Shown here one piece after another: positions 17,226-25,896 of a stretch of DNA of 39,620 nucleotides. The notes under the pieces were generated by a model. The model ran no database searches and was not told the DNA's origin. It saw only the letters and a list, made by a program, of their open reading frames with translations. The stretch lies in contig JAKASR010000030.1 of NCBI GenBank assembly GCA_021818955.1, positions 1-39,620 on the forward strand, given 5' to 3'. Position 1 is the first letter of the stretch, and every line of letters starts with the position of its first letter. Position numbers and translations under genes: made by a program. Source of the stretch: Acidobacteriota bacterium (GTDB lineage Bacteria > Acidobacteriota > Terriglobia > Terriglobales > SCQP01).

Positions 17226-17232
17226 CCTCCCC
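17226..17232 (-). promoter_or_regulatory. Strong ribosome binding site supporting a GTG start
   Basis: GGGGAGG on the minus strand, 5 bp before the GTG at 17220. It establishes that the small zinc-ribbon gene ahead of dnaG is translated. Confidence 0.65.
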
Positions 17233-17330
17233 GCCCCGGGCGCCGGCCGGGAGCGCTTTTCTGCTAGACTGAAATATACCCGCGGGCCTACCCGGCCGCG
17301 GATTTACCGTTTAAAAGAGAAGGATACGAC

Positions 17331-17519
17331 ATGGCACGCGTCTGTGAGCTCTGCGGCAAAGGGCCGCAATTCGGCAACCGCATCAGCCACGCCCATAATG
17401 TCACCAAACGGCGCTGGAACGTCAACCTGCAGCCGGTCCACATTCGCGTGGGCGGCAGCGCGCGCCGGGCGCGAGTCTGCGCCCAATGCCTGAAATCGGG
17501 CAAAGTTGCCAAAGCCTGA
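17331..17519 (+). CDS. rpmB: 50S ribosomal protein bL28, four-cysteine form
   Basis: 62-residue large-subunit protein. The sequence [12 protein letters not shown] and the [18 protein letters not shown] block match bL28. Cysteines at 5, 8 and in CAQC near residue 51 form the zinc-binding (C+) version; many bacteria also have a C- version used under zinc limitation, of which none is seen here. AGAAGGA precedes the ATG by about 6 bp. The repeat head of copy G begins immediately after the stop codon. Confidence 0.96.
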   Translation: MARVCELCGKGPQFGNRISHAHNVTKRRWNVNLQPVHIRVGGSARRARVCAQCLKSGKVAKA

Positions 17520-17669
17520 GCGGCACGGCCGCTTTTACTTTTAGGCGCTGACGCTCACCCCATCAAGCCACCCCTCCAACTACAGGCGGCTCGACCGCTT
17601 TTACTTTTGGGCGCTAACGCTTTCGCAAAGGCCCGGCCGAAGCCGGACGCCTGGCGAATACTCGCGGCC
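17520..17669 (+). repeat. Composite intergenic repeat, two tandem head modules (copy G)
   Basis: The first unit is GCGGCACGGCCGC at 17520-17532, adjacent to the rpmB stop codon, followed by TTTTACTTTTAGGCGCTGAC. A second unit starts at 17586 (GCGGCTCGACCGC, then TTTTACTTTTGGGCGCTAAC) and continues with CTTTCGCAAAG, the hairpin GCCCGGCCGAAGCCGGAC and GGCGAATACTCG. It lies between convergent rpmB and ridA. The duplicated head implies repeated insertion or local duplication. Confidence 0.8.
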
Positions 17670-17686
17670 TTCAACCTTACCGCGCT

Positions 17687-18076
17687 TTAATCCGCCAGCG
17701 CCACCGCTTCGATTTCCACCTTTACGTTAGAAGGCAGCCGCTGCACTTCAACCGTCGCCCGGGCGGGCGGATTGGAGGGAAAAAAGCGGGCATAAACCGC
17801 ATTCATGGCGGCAAATTCGTTCAAGTCGGCCATAAAAACGGTGGTTTTGACCACCTTCTCCAAACTGCTGCCGGCCGCTTCCAAAATCGCCTGCACATTG
17901 CGCAGCGTGCGTTCGGTTTGCGCGGCGATATCCGCATCGGCCAGGAGCTGGCCGCTGGCCGGATCCACGGCGAGCTGTCCCGCGACAAATAAAAACCCGC
18001 CGGCGCGGACGGCTTGCGAGTAGGGTCCGCGCGCGGCAGGCGCCAGCGCGGTGGCGATGATGGTCTTGTCAGGCAT
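17687..18076 (-). CDS. ridA: RidA family enamine/imine deaminase
   Basis: 129 residues. RidA hydrolyses reactive enamine/imine intermediates released by PLP-dependent dehydratases, protecting metabolic enzymes from damage. Family hallmarks: GPYSQAVRAGGFLFVAGQ at about 17-34, Q-T-E-R-T-L-R-N-V-Q-A-I-L in the middle, VVKTTVFMADL, and PPARATVEVQRLP with the substrate-carboxylate-binding arginine. The length is typical of the trimeric family. It is encoded 139 bp downstream of the rel start-side gene on the same strand, with no obvious shared function. Confidence 0.95.
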   Translation of the reverse strand: MPDKTIIATALAPAARGPYSQAVRAGGFLFVAGQLAVDPASGQLLADADIAAQTERTLRNVQAILEAAGSSLEKVVKTTVFMADLNEFAAMNAVYARFFPSNPPARATVEVQRLPSNVKVEIEAVALAD

Positions 18077-18215
18077 GCAGGTTCGTCTCCGGCGGCCAGG
18101 GTAAGTTCCAGCAAGCCCAGCCTAGCGAAATCGCTCCAGGCGCGCAAGGCGCGAAGCCGCTGCCGGGATGCCTATTTCAGCCGCGGACGCGTTGCGAAAA
18201 CCCGATGACTCATCA

Positions 18216-20456
18216 TTAATCAGCGCTTTCCGGCGGCGGGGGCAAGGCTCCGGGACGGCGCAGGCGCAGGGCTTCATGCACGCCGGAGATTTTTTTCAAT
18301 CCGGCCAGAATGCGGTCGAGCTGCTTCATGTCGGAAACCGAGACGATCAGTTCAATCGTGGCCTGGCCTTCGGCGGTGCGCGCGCCGACGTTCTGGATAT
18401 TGGCGCCGTAGTCGGCAATGACGGCGGTGATGGAAGTCAGCAGCCCGGCGCGATCGTCGGTGCGCAGCAGCAGCTTCACCGGCTGGGCGCTCTGGGGCTG
18501 CGCCGCCCACTGCACGTCAATGCGGCGGTCGGATTGATACAGCAGGTTCTGGACATTGGCGCACTGCTCGGAATGCACCGCGACGCCCTTGCCGCGGGTG
18601 ATATAGCCGACAATCGGTTCCCCATGCAAGGGAGAGCAACAGCGGGCGCGATACACCATTAAGTCATCGAAACCGCGCACCAGAATGGGGCTGCTGTCGC
18701 GCCCGCCGACGGCGGAAAGCAGGCGCTTCACCGGGCGCTGCACGTCGCGCGGCTCCGGCAAGTTCTGGCCGGGAGGCAGCAGGCGGCCCAGCACATGGCG
18801 GGCGGAGAGCTGCCCGAAGCCGATATGGGCCAGCACGTCTTCCGGCTTTTGCAGGCCGTTCTCCTGCCCCACCCGCTGGTAATCGGCGTCGGAGAAATTT
18901 TTCAGCGGGACATCGCAACGGCGGGCCTCGCGTTCGAGCGCGCGCCGGCCGATTTCGATTGCGCGCTCGCGCTCGCGGGCATTGAGCCAGTGCTTGATTT
19001 TCTGCCGGGCGCGCGAGGTGGTGACGAAGCTCAGCCAGTCCCGGCTGGGGTTATGGCCGGCCTGGGTCAGGATCTCGACCATATCGCCGTTTTGAATGCG
19101 ATAGCGCAACGGCACGATGCGGCCGTTGACTTTGGCGCCGACGGTATGATAGCCGACCTCGGTATGAATGGCGAAGGCGAAATCCACAGTGGAGGCATCG
19201 CGCGGCAAAGTAATGACCTGGCCTTTGGGGGTGAAGGCGTACACCGCCTCGGGGTAAAGGTCCACCTTGAGCACGGAGAGAAACTCGGCCGGATCGCGCA
19301 TCTCCTGCTGCCAGTCGAGCAGGCGGCGCAGCCAGGCGATGCGCTCGTCGTCGGGCGCGGGAACGCCCCCTTCCTTATATTTCCAATGGGCGGCGATGCC
19401 TTCTTCCGCCATGCGATGCATTTCCTCGGTGCGGATCTGCGCCTCAAACGGCTGGCCGGATTCATGCACGACGGAGGTGTGCAGGCTACGGTAAAGGTTG
19501 GGCCGGGGAACGGCGATGAAATCCTTGAATCTGCCGGGCACGGGATGCCAGGTGTTATGGATCACGCCCAGGGCGGCATAGCAGTCGCGCACCGACTGGG
19601 TGATGATGCGCACCGCTAGCAAGTCATAGACCTGGTCGATATTGGTATTCTGCCGCTGCAGTTTTTGCCAGATGCTGTAGAAACGCTTGATGCGGCCTTC
19701 GACCCGGGCGGAAATGCCGGCTTCGACGAGCAGGCGGGCGATGCGCTCGCGCACCTCGTCCAGAAATTGCTGGCTGGGCTTGCGCTTGCTCTCCACCGCT
19801 TCCTTGACTTGCTGGTAGGCGGCGGGTTCGAGGTAGGCGAAGGCCAGGTCCTCGAGTTCGCCGCGCATTTTGCCCATGCCCAGGCGGTGGGCCAGGGGGG
19901 CATAGATTTCGCGGGTTTCAAGCGCAATCTGGCGTTGTTTTTCTTCCGGCAGATGTTGCAGGGTGCGCATGTTGTGCAGGCGATCGGCGAGCTTGATGAG
20001 GATGACGCGAATGTCATCCACCATCGCCAGCAGCATCTTGCGCATGTTTTCCGCTTGCGAAACGCCCTGGCTGGTGAAATCGAGGCGTTCGATCTTGGTA
20101 ACGCCCTCGACCAGATGGGCCACGACCGGGCCAAACTCGCGCTCGATGTCTTCGCGGGTGGCGGAGGTGTCCTCGACCGCGTCGTGCAGCAGGGCGGCGG
20201 CGATCCCGGTGGCGTCCATGCGAATATCGGTCAGGATCGCCGCCACTTCCAGCGGATGCACGATGAAGGCTTCGCCGGAGCGGCGCTTTTGGTTTTGATG
20301 CAGGCGGGAGGAGAAGGCGAAGGCGCGGCGCAGCAGTTCGGGATCATCTTGCGGGCGGGCCTGCCGCAAGGCGTCAATCAGCGCCTGCAAGCGCTGTTTG
20401 GGCGTGGTTTCGTGCAGTTTGAAATGCCAGCCGGATGAAGGCAATGTGGGCGGCAT
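18216..20456 (-). CDS. rel: Bifunctional (p)ppGpp synthetase/hydrolase (Rel/SpoT)
   Basis: 746-residue stringent-response enzyme. The N-terminal HD hydrolase has H67 (VHPLE), H91-D92 with E95-D96 (HDAVEDT) and D158 (LADRLHNMR), so hydrolysis looks intact. The synthetase domain has RFKD at 309-312, the signature of bifunctional rather than RelA-only enzymes, and FEAQIRTEEMH with the catalytic Glu. The usual N-G-Y-Q-S-L-H is N-L-Y-R-S-L-H here (320-326), a change near the nucleotide pocket. TGS (AVYAFTPKGQVITLP), a conserved-Cys/helical region and a C-terminal ACT domain follow. The ATG at 20456 lacks a clear ribosome binding site, so the start is uncertain. It is divergent from the LOG-family gene across a spacer holding an 18-bp palindrome. 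Confidence 0.95.
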   Translation of the reverse strand: MPPTLPSSGWHFKLHETTPKQRLQALIDALRQARPQDDPELLRRAFAFSSRLHQNQKRRSGEAFIVHPLEVAAILTDIRMDATGIAAALLHDAVEDTSATREDIEREFGPVVAHLVEGVTKIERLDFTSQGVSQAENMRKMLLAMVDDIRVILIKLADRLHNMRTLQHLPEEKQRQIALETREIYAPLAHRLGMGKMRGELEDLAFAYLEPAAYQQVKEAVESKRKPSQQFLDEVRERIARLLVEAGISARVEGRIKRFYSIWQKLQRQNTNIDQVYDLLAVRIITQSVRDCYAALGVIHNTWHPVPGRFKDFIAVPRPNLYRSLHTSVVHESGQPFEAQIRTEEMHRMAEEGIAAHWKYKEGGVPAPDDERIAWLRRLLDWQQEMRDPAEFLSVLKVDLYPEAVYAFTPKGQVITLPRDASTVDFAFAIHTEVGYHTVGAKVNGRIVPLRYRIQNGDMVEILTQAGHNPSRDWLSFVTTSRARQKIKHWLNARERERAIEIGRRALEREARRCDVPLKNFSDADYQRVGQENGLQKPEDVLAHIGFGQLSARHVLGRLLPPGQNLPEPRDVQRPVKRLLSAVGGRDSSPILVRGFDDLMVYRARCCSPLHGEPIVGYITRGKGVAVHSEQCANVQNLLYQSDRRIDVQWAAQPQSAQPVKLLLRTDDRAGLLTSITAVIADYGANIQNVGARTAEGQATIELIVSVSDMKQLDRILAGLKKISGVHEALRLRRPGALPPPPESAD

Positions 20457-20528
20457 AAATGCGAATGGCCAGGCCGGATCGCCGTTCCTCTTCGAGACCG
20501 GATACCCACACCGGGCCGGGGAGGCCGC

Positions 20529-20546
20529 AGCGCGGAATTCCGCGCT
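20529..20546. promoter_or_regulatory. Perfect 18-bp palindrome between rel and the LOG gene
   Basis: AGCGCGGAATTCCGCGCT is exactly self-complementary and lies in the spacer between the divergent rel and LOG-family genes, about 73 bp before the rel start. It could be a dimer-binding operator. The remainder of the 259-bp spacer shows only an AT-rich TATTATAAAA at 20651-20660, a possible -10 for the LOG gene. Confidence 0.4.
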
Positions 20547-20715
20547 ACTTCATGACAAAGAACTTTCGGCGCCCATTAGCGATTGCAACGATCCGGCTTC
20601 GGGCAAGAAACTAGCGCCTCAGTTAAAAAGCGACTGCGCCGCCTTTAAGCTATTATAAAACCCTTGAGCGATGCGGCCCGAACGCGCGGCGGCGCGGGGG
20701 CGGCAAAAACGCGAT

Positions 20716-21636
20716 ATGGAATCCAAGCCGGACAACTCCGCGATCGAACATGCGCTCGGCGCTTCCGCGCTGGCCTATTTGAATGCCCCGTTTCTCAACA
20801 CCCCCGATGCCCGGCCCTTGCGCTTTTTGGCCGAGTATCTGGAGCCGCTGCGGCGGCTGCGGTTTGAAAACGTCCACGACACCATCGTTTTTTTCGGTTC
20901 GGCGCGGATTAAAAGCGCGGCGCAGGCCAAAGCGGCGCTCGATGAGTTCGATTACCAGAACCGAGTGGCGGCGCTGCGCGAAGGCCATCCGCCCGATCAG
21001 GTGCTGGCCGAGGCGCGGCGGCGGGTGCAGCTCAAAGCGGTGGAGTTTTCCCGCTATTACGAAGACGCGCGCGCGCTGGCGTCGCGGCTGACCACCTGGG
21101 CGCGAGGGCTAAAGCATCCGCGGCATCGATTTGTCATCGCCTCGGGCGGCGGGCCGGGCATCATGGAGGCCGCCAATCGCGGCGCCGCCGAAGCCGGCGG
21201 AAAGACCATCGGCTTCAACATCCAACTGCCCTTCGAACAGCACCCCAACGACTACATCACCCCCAACCTGAACTTCCAGTTTCATTATTTTTTCATGCGC
21301 AAGTTCTGGTTCGCCTATCTGGCGAAGGCGCTGGTGGCGTTTCCCGGCGGGTTTGGCACGCTCGACGAGGTGACCGAACTGTTGACCTTGTCGCAGACCC
21401 AAAAACTGGCCAAGAAGATCGTCATCGTGCTCTACGGCAAATCGTACTGGAACGAGGTTCTGAACCTGGACGCGCTAGTCGACTGGGGCACCATCTCGCC
21501 CGCCGACCTCGATCTGTTCCGCTTCACCGACTCGCCCGAGGAGGCAGCCGAATATTTGACGGAATCGCTGACCCGCATTTATCTGCAGCCGCCAGCGGAA
21601 GAAGAAGGGCCGCCGGCTATCGCCAAAACCCGCTAA
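20716..21636 (+). CDS. LOG family (lysine-decarboxylase-like) nucleotide phosphoribohydrolase
   Basis: 306 residues from the ATG at 20716; an upstream in-frame ATG at 20671 encodes a low-complexity leader and is less likely. The family cleaves nucleoside 5'-monophosphates to base plus ribose 5-phosphate; plant and microbial LOG enzymes activate cytokinins. The motif GGGPGIMEA is at 144-152 and PGGFGTLDE at 210-218, which together form the active site. The N-terminal about 100 residues go beyond the minimal LOG protein and match the larger TIGR00730-type members with an extra helical segment (F-F-G-S-A-R near 59-64). The preferred nucleotide is unknown. It is followed after 33 bp by kdsB. Confidence 0.88.
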   Translation: MESKPDNSAIEHALGASALAYLNAPFLNTPDARPLRFLAEYLEPLRRLRFENVHDTIVFFGSARIKSAAQAKAALDEFDYQNRVAALREGHPPDQVLAEARRRVQLKAVEFSRYYEDARALASRLTTWARGLKHPRHRFVIASGGGPGIMEAANRGAAEAGGKTIGFNIQLPFEQHPNDYITPNLNFQFHYFFMRKFWFAYLAKALVAFPGGFGTLDEVTELLTLSQTQKLAKKIVIVLYGKSYWNEVLNLDALVDWGTISPADLDLFRFTDSPEEAAEYLTESLTRIYLQPPAEEEGPPAIAKTR

Positions 21637-21669
21637 GCCGCCGCCCTCGCATAGCAGGAGCCTTTTCCC

Positions 21670-22431
21670 ATGCAGCCGACGAACAGCGTCATCGGTTTTA
21701 TCCCGGCACGGCTGAACTCGACGCGTTTGCCGCGCAAGCCGCTGCTGCCCATTGCCGGCCGGGCGATGATCGAGCGCGTCTATGAAGGCGCACGCCCCTG
21801 CCGGCGTTTGAGCGAACTCTGGATCGCGACCGATTCGGAGGAAATCGCCGAATACTGCCGCGCCCGCCAAATGCCGGTCAAGCTGACGTCGACGCGGCCC
21901 CGCTCCGGATCGGATCGCATTCTGGAAGCGCTGGCCGGCATGCCGGCCGAGGCCGTGGTCAATATCCAGGGAGACGAGCCGATGGTCCGGCCGGAGATGA
22001 TCGATTGCCTGCTCGACGCCCTCTTCGCCCGCCCCGAAATGGAGGTGGCCACGCTACGTACCCGCATGGGCGAGGCGGCCAGCGGCAGCGCGCCGGCCGC
22101 GACCGAAGCGGCATCGCCGGCCGCGGTGAAGGTCGTCTGCGACCGCCGCGGCCAAGCGCTCTATTTTTCCCGCTCCACGATTCCCTTTCCGCGCGGCGGC
22201 GCGGCGACCTGGTGGAAGCATCTCGGCTATTATGCCTATAGTCGGGCGGCGCTCGAGCGATTTGCCGAGTTGCCCGCGGGCGAGCTGGAAATTGCCGAGC
22301 AACTCGAGCAATTGCGCTTTCTCGAGAACGGCATCGGGATCGCGGTGGGTGACTCGCCTTGCGATACGGTCGGGGTGGATACGCGGGCCGATCTGGAGCG
22401 CGCCGAGCGATACTTTCGCCAGCAGCAATAA
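21670..22431 (+). CDS. kdsB: 3-deoxy-manno-octulosonate cytidylyltransferase
   Basis: 253-residue enzyme making CMP-Kdo from CTP and Kdo, the activation step before Kdo transfer to lipid A. Motifs: [17 protein letters not shown] at 8-24 (nucleotide loop), [14 protein letters not shown] near 97-110 (metal-binding Asp), and [13 protein letters not shown]. The length is normal. AGGAG precedes the ATG by about 11 bp. Its presence implies an LPS-bearing outer membrane. The stop codon lies two bases before the msrB start, suggesting co-transcription. Confidence 0.95.
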   Translation: MQPTNSVIGFIPARLNSTRLPRKPLLPIAGRAMIERVYEGARPCRRLSELWIATDSEEIAEYCRARQMPVKLTSTRPRSGSDRILEALAGMPAEAVVNIQGDEPMVRPEMIDCLLDALFARPEMEVATLRTRMGEAASGSAPAATEAASPAAVKVVCDRRGQALYFSRSTIPFPRGGAATWWKHLGYYAYSRAALERFAELPAGELEIAEQLEQLRFLENGIGIAVGDSPCDTVGVDTRADLERAERYFRQQQ

Positions 22432-22433
22432 AC

Positions 22434-22838
22434 ATGGCCAAAATCGTTAAAAGCGACGATGAATGGCAAGAGCAATTAACGCCGGAACAGTATGCCGTCA
22501 CCCGGCGTCATGGCACCGAACCGCCCTTTACCGGCAGATACTGGAACCTGCACGAGCCGGGCCGTTACGCCTGCGTGTGCTGCGGTCAACCTTTATTTAA
22601 TTCCAGCGAAAAGTTCGATTCCGGCAGCGGCTGGCCCAGCTATTTTCAACCGGTCCAGCCTGAAGCCGTGCGCATGGAAGAGGACACCAGCTTCGGCCTA
22701 AAGCGGATGGAAGTGCTCTGCTCCCACTGCGACGCGCACCTGGGGCATGTTTTCCCCGACGGGCCGCCACCCACCGGCTTGCGCTATTGCATTAACTCCG
22801 CCGCATTGAACTTTTTACCGGCAAACAAAGAAAAATGA
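22434..22838 (+). CDS. msrB: Peptide methionine-R-sulfoxide reductase
   Basis: 134 residues from the ATG at 22434; the frame is open upstream only within kdsB. It reduces methionine-R-sulfoxide in proteins with thioredoxin. The catalytic cysteine is C119 in [12 protein letters not shown]. Zinc-binding pairs are C47/C50 (in CVCC) and C96/C99 (CSHC), the zinc-containing form. G-S-G-W-P-S-Y and [18 protein letters not shown] are family blocks. No signal peptide is seen, so it is cytoplasmic. It follows kdsB by 2 bp. Whether a resolving cysteine (often about 50 residues earlier) is present is unclear; S64 lies in that region, so thioredoxin may act directly. Confidence 0.95.
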   Translation: MAKIVKSDDEWQEQLTPEQYAVTRRHGTEPPFTGRYWNLHEPGRYACVCCGQPLFNSSEKFDSGSGWPSYFQPVQPEAVRMEEDTSFGLKRMEVLCSHCDAHLGHVFPDGPPPTGLRYCINSAALNFLPANKEK

Positions 22839-23022
22839 AACCCTCTTCAAAGTCCATAGTTCTCAATAGCTTACCTCGCGGACTACGGGCTTGTCGCAGG
22901 ACTGGGAGTCCGGCCGGCGAAATCGAAAAACTGGATCAGGGTTAATTTTCGCCACCACTGACTCGGCACTGACTTATAGTGGATTTTTGACCTCTCGCAT
23001 TTCAAATATAGGGGAGTCGGGA

Positions 23023-25191
23023 ATGTCTCATTTGCGCCGCTTGCTATCCATCGTATTAGCATCCCTGTTTTACACGCTTGCGCTCGGAACCGGGCTGTGG
23101 GCTCAATCCAAGCCGCGCAACTATCATCCCCACCTGAACTCGCCGCGGGTCAAGGCAAAGGTGGATCAGCTCATGCGCAAGCTCTCCACGCGCGAAAAAA
23201 TCGAACTGCTGGCGGGCTACACGGGACCGGGATATCCGAACGGCATGTTTACCCATCCCTTCAAGCAGTTTGGCATTCCCGCGCTGAAGATGAGCGATGC
23301 TTCGGTGGGAGTGCGGGTGTGGGGGCCTTCGACGGCCTACCCGGCATCGGTGGCTTTGGCGGCCACATGGAACCCGGCCCTGGCGCGGCGCGAAGGCCGG
23401 GCGTTAGGCGAGGATGCGCGGGCGCGAGGCGTGAATATCGTGCTCGGTCCGGGCATGGATATTGTGCGCGAGCCGCAAGGCGGCCGCAATTTCGAGTACC
23501 TGGGCGAAGATCCGGACCTGGCCGGCCAGATGGGCGCAGCCTGGATCGAGGGATTGCAATCGGAACGCGTCGCCGCCTGCGCGAAACACTATGCCGGCAA
23601 CGAGCAGGAAGACAACCGCTCCACCATCAACTCCATCATTTCGCGCCGGGCGCTGGAAGAAATCTACTTGCCGCCGTTCCGCGACGCCGTCCGCAAAGGG
23701 CATGTCATGACCATGATGTGCGCCTATAACCGCGTCAACGGCGAATACTCCAGCGACAATCCCTTTTTACTGACCACCATGCTGCGCGACCATTGGCACT
23801 TCAAGGGACTGATGATGTCGGATTGGGGCGCCACCCATGCCACGCTGAGCGCCTTGAAAGCCGGACTCGACCTGGAAATGCCGAATAACGCGTACTTCAA
23901 CGCGAAGAAGATCGAGCCGCTGCTCGCCAGCGGCAAGCTGAGCATGGCGACCATCGATCAGCACGTCCGGCGGCTGCTGCGAGTGATGGTGGCAATGCAC
24001 TTCAACGATCGCCCGCAAACCGACCGCTCGTTGCCCAAAAATAATCCCCACAGCGCGGCGGTGGCTTTACAGGTGGAACGCGAGGCGGTGGTGCTGCTCA
24101 AAAATCAAGGCGGCATGCTGCCGTTGGCCGCGGACCGGCTGCATCGGATCGTGCTGGTCGGTCCGGATGTGTCGCCCGCCATTACCGGCGGCGCCGGCAG
24201 TTCCTACACCAAGCCCAATATCCCGCCGGTCAGCCTGCTCGAGGCGGTGCGCACGGCGGCCGGGCCGGGCGTTCAAGTGACGCAGATTCCCTATCCTTAT
24301 CCACTCCGCAGCATTCGCGCCTGGTGGATGCACCGCCCGCCGGCGGGCATTCAGGGACCGATGTTTACGGCGCAGGACCGGCAATTGATCCAAAGCGCGG
24401 ATGTGGTGATTGCCGGAATCGGCCCGCGCGAAGGCGAAGGCTGGGACCGCCATTTCCACATGCCGGCGCACCAGGATCAATACTTAAAGACGCTGGCGAG
24501 CATCAATCCTCACGTCATTGCCGTGCTTTATGCCGGCGCCAATGTCGCCATGAGCGCCTGGATCCACCAGGTTCCGGCGCTGCTGGATGCCTGGTATCCG
24601 GGGGAGAATGGCAATACCGCGGTGGCCGAGATCCTGTTCGGGAAACTCAACCCCAGCGGCAAACTGCCCGATAGTTTTGAAAAACACTGGCGCGACGCCC
24701 CCGCCTACGGGCATTACCCCGGACACGACGATCACGTGCACTTTGCCGAGGGCATCTTCGTGGGCTATCGCTGGTTCGACAGCAAGCATATCGCGCCGCG
24801 CTACCCCTTCGGTTTCGGCTTGTCCTACACCCAGTTCCACATCCATGGCATCGCCGTCCAGGCCAGCGGGCAAGGGCGCAGGCGGCAGGTGGTGGTTACC
24901 GCCGAGATCACCAATACCGGCGAGCGGGCCGGCGGCGATGTGGTGCAATTGTATGTGCGCCCGCCGCACACCTCCGGCGTGGTGCGCACATATCAGCAGT
25001 TGCGCGGCTTTCAGCGGGTGGAGTTGAATCCGGGGCAGACGCGCACGGTCAGCTTCCATTTACACTGGCGCGACTTCGCCTACTACAACACCGGCGCCCA
25101 CGGGTGGCGCGTCCCGGCGGGACGCTATGGCCTGGCCGTAGGCGATTCCAGCCGCAATATTGCCGGCGCGCCTTCGGTGCAAATGCAATAA
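23023..25191 (+). CDS. Secreted GH3 family beta-glucosidase
   Basis: 722-residue glycoside hydrolase. The start is the ATG at 23023 with GGGGAG 6 bp upstream; it yields a clean signal peptide (basic MSHLRRLL, hydrophobic core, cleavage near LWAQ-SK at 28). The GH3 N-domain carries K188-H189 (CAKHYAGNE) and the nucleophile D267 in MMSDWGATHA. The C-terminal alpha/beta domain and a fibronectin-III-like domain (GGDVVQLYVRPP ... RGFQRVELNPGQTRTVSFHL) follow, the usual beta-glucosidase/beta-xylosidase layout. The substrate is probably a beta-linked oligosaccharide from plant or microbial polysaccharide. It is a lone gene, 184 bp after msrB; candidate -10 TATAGT at 22975-22980. Repeat copy C follows the stop codon. 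Confidence 0.94.
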   Translation: MSHLRRLLSIVLASLFYTLALGTGLWAQSKPRNYHPHLNSPRVKAKVDQLMRKLSTREKIELLAGYTGPGYPNGMFTHPFKQFGIPALKMSDASVGVRVWGPSTAYPASVALAATWNPALARREGRALGEDARARGVNIVLGPGMDIVREPQGGRNFEYLGEDPDLAGQMGAAWIEGLQSERVAACAKHYAGNEQEDNRSTINSIISRRALEEIYLPPFRDAVRKGHVMTMMCAYNRVNGEYSSDNPFLLTTMLRDHWHFKGLMMSDWGATHATLSALKAGLDLEMPNNAYFNAKKIEPLLASGKLSMATIDQHVRRLLRVMVAMHFNDRPQTDRSLPKNNPHSAAVALQVEREAVVLLKNQGGMLPLAADRLHRIVLVGPDVSPAITGGAGSSYTKPNIPPVSLLEAVRTAAGPGVQVTQIPYPYPLRSIRAWWMHRPPAGIQGPMFTAQDRQLIQSADVVIAGIGPREGEGWDRHFHMPAHQDQYLKTLASINPHVIAVLYAGANVAMSAWIHQVPALLDAWYPGENGNTAVAEILFGKLNPSGKLPDSFEKHWRDAPAYGHYPGHDDHVHFAEGIFVGYRWFDSKHIAPRYPFGFGLSYTQFHIHGIAVQASGQGRRRQVVVTAEITNTGERAGGDVVQLYVRPPHTSGVVRTYQQLRGFQRVELNPGQTRTVSFHLHWRDFAYYNTGAHGWRVPAGRYGLAVGDSSRNIAGAPSVQMQ

Positions 25192-25205
25192 GGCGAGCGC
25201 CACGC

Positions 25206-25525
25206 CGCGGCTCGGCCGCTTTTACTTTAAGGCGCTGACGCTTTCGCAAACGTCCGGCCGAAACCGGACGCTTGGCGAAAACTCGAGGATCCCCGACTCT
25301 TTACCTTGCTTGACGCAATTTCCGCGGAATTGCCGGCTGGCTTGATGCAATTCCCGCGGAATTGCTTTGTTTTTCCATTTTTAGGCGCGGGACCTAAAAG
25401 GCAGCCCGCGCTTCAGCCCGCGAGCCTGACTGCAGGCAATTTCTTCGAAATTGAGCAGGCTGCAGGCAATTTCTTCGAAATTGATAATGACGAAAACTGC
25501 TGTCCGACGCGGCCGTAAACGCTTA
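25206..25525 (+). repeat. Composite intergenic repeat, longest copy C
   Basis: The 337-bp spacer between convergent genes is almost entirely this element. Order: GCGGCTCGGCCGC (25207-25219) then TTTTACTTTAAGGCGCTGAC; the hairpin GTCCGGCCGAAACCGGAC (25252-25269) flanked by TTCGC and GGCGAA; palindromes GCAATTTCCGCGGAATTGC (25315-25333) and GCAATTCCCGCGGAATTGC (25347-25365); GGCGCGGGACCTAAAAGGC; CAGCCCGCGAGCC; two GGCAATTTCTTCGAAATTG units (25435-25453, 25465-25483); then AATGACGAAAACTGCTGTCC and CGGCCGTAAACGCTT. No gene is present. It serves as the reference copy for the family. Confidence 0.88.
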
Positions 25526-25528
25526 ATG

Positions 25529-25777
25529 TTATCCGCGCTGCGCCTTGCGGCGGGTCGCGGCGGAAGCCCGGCCCCGCTTGGGCGCGCCGACTTTCACCCC
25601 CGAGCGCCGCGCCTTGGATAAGCCAATCGCAATCGCCTGGCGGCGCGACTTGACCGGATGCTTGCCCGAACGCTTGTGATGCATTTCTTCGCGGACGAAT
25701 TCTCCGGCTTGCGTGGTAGCGGCCTTGCCCTGGCGAGCGTCGCGGCGGGCGCGCGCGGTAGTCCGTTTTTCCGGCAT
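25529..25777 (-). CDS. Small basic DUF6496-like protein
   Basis: 82 residues starting at the ATG 25777, where a near-perfect TAAGGAGGT (25786-25794) lies 8 bp upstream; this excludes the longer frame. Strongly basic: R-A-R-R-D-A-R-Q-G-K near the N-terminus, then T-Q-A-G-E-F-V-R-E-E-M-H-H, S-R-R-Q-A-I-A-I-G-L-S-K-A-R-R-S-G-V-K and a Lys/Arg-rich tail. The pattern resembles the DUF6496 family of small proteins, whose Q-A-I-A-I-G-L-S-x-A-R helix is typical. Function is unknown; nucleic-acid binding is plausible from charge. Divergent from the gene at 25897. Confidence 0.82.
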   Translation of the reverse strand: MPEKRTTARARRDARQGKAATTQAGEFVREEMHHKRSGKHPVKSRRQAIAIGLSKARRSGVKVGAPKRGRASAATRRKAQRG

Positions 25778-25785
25778 CGGTAAAT

Positions 25786-25794
25786 ACCTCCTTA
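25786..25794 (-). promoter_or_regulatory. Near-perfect Shine-Dalgarno of the DUF6496-like gene
   Basis: TAAGGAGGT on the minus strand, 8 bp from the ATG. It is among the strongest ribosome binding sites in the window and suggests high expression. Confidence 0.7.
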
Positions 25795-25896
25795 AAAAAT
25801 CAGATGCCGGCCGCGGCTCGCGGGTAGTGCCGCCGGGCAGGCGGGATTTCTTCACCCACGCATCCCGATGAACCGCGGCCGTATTAAGCTGATGGC

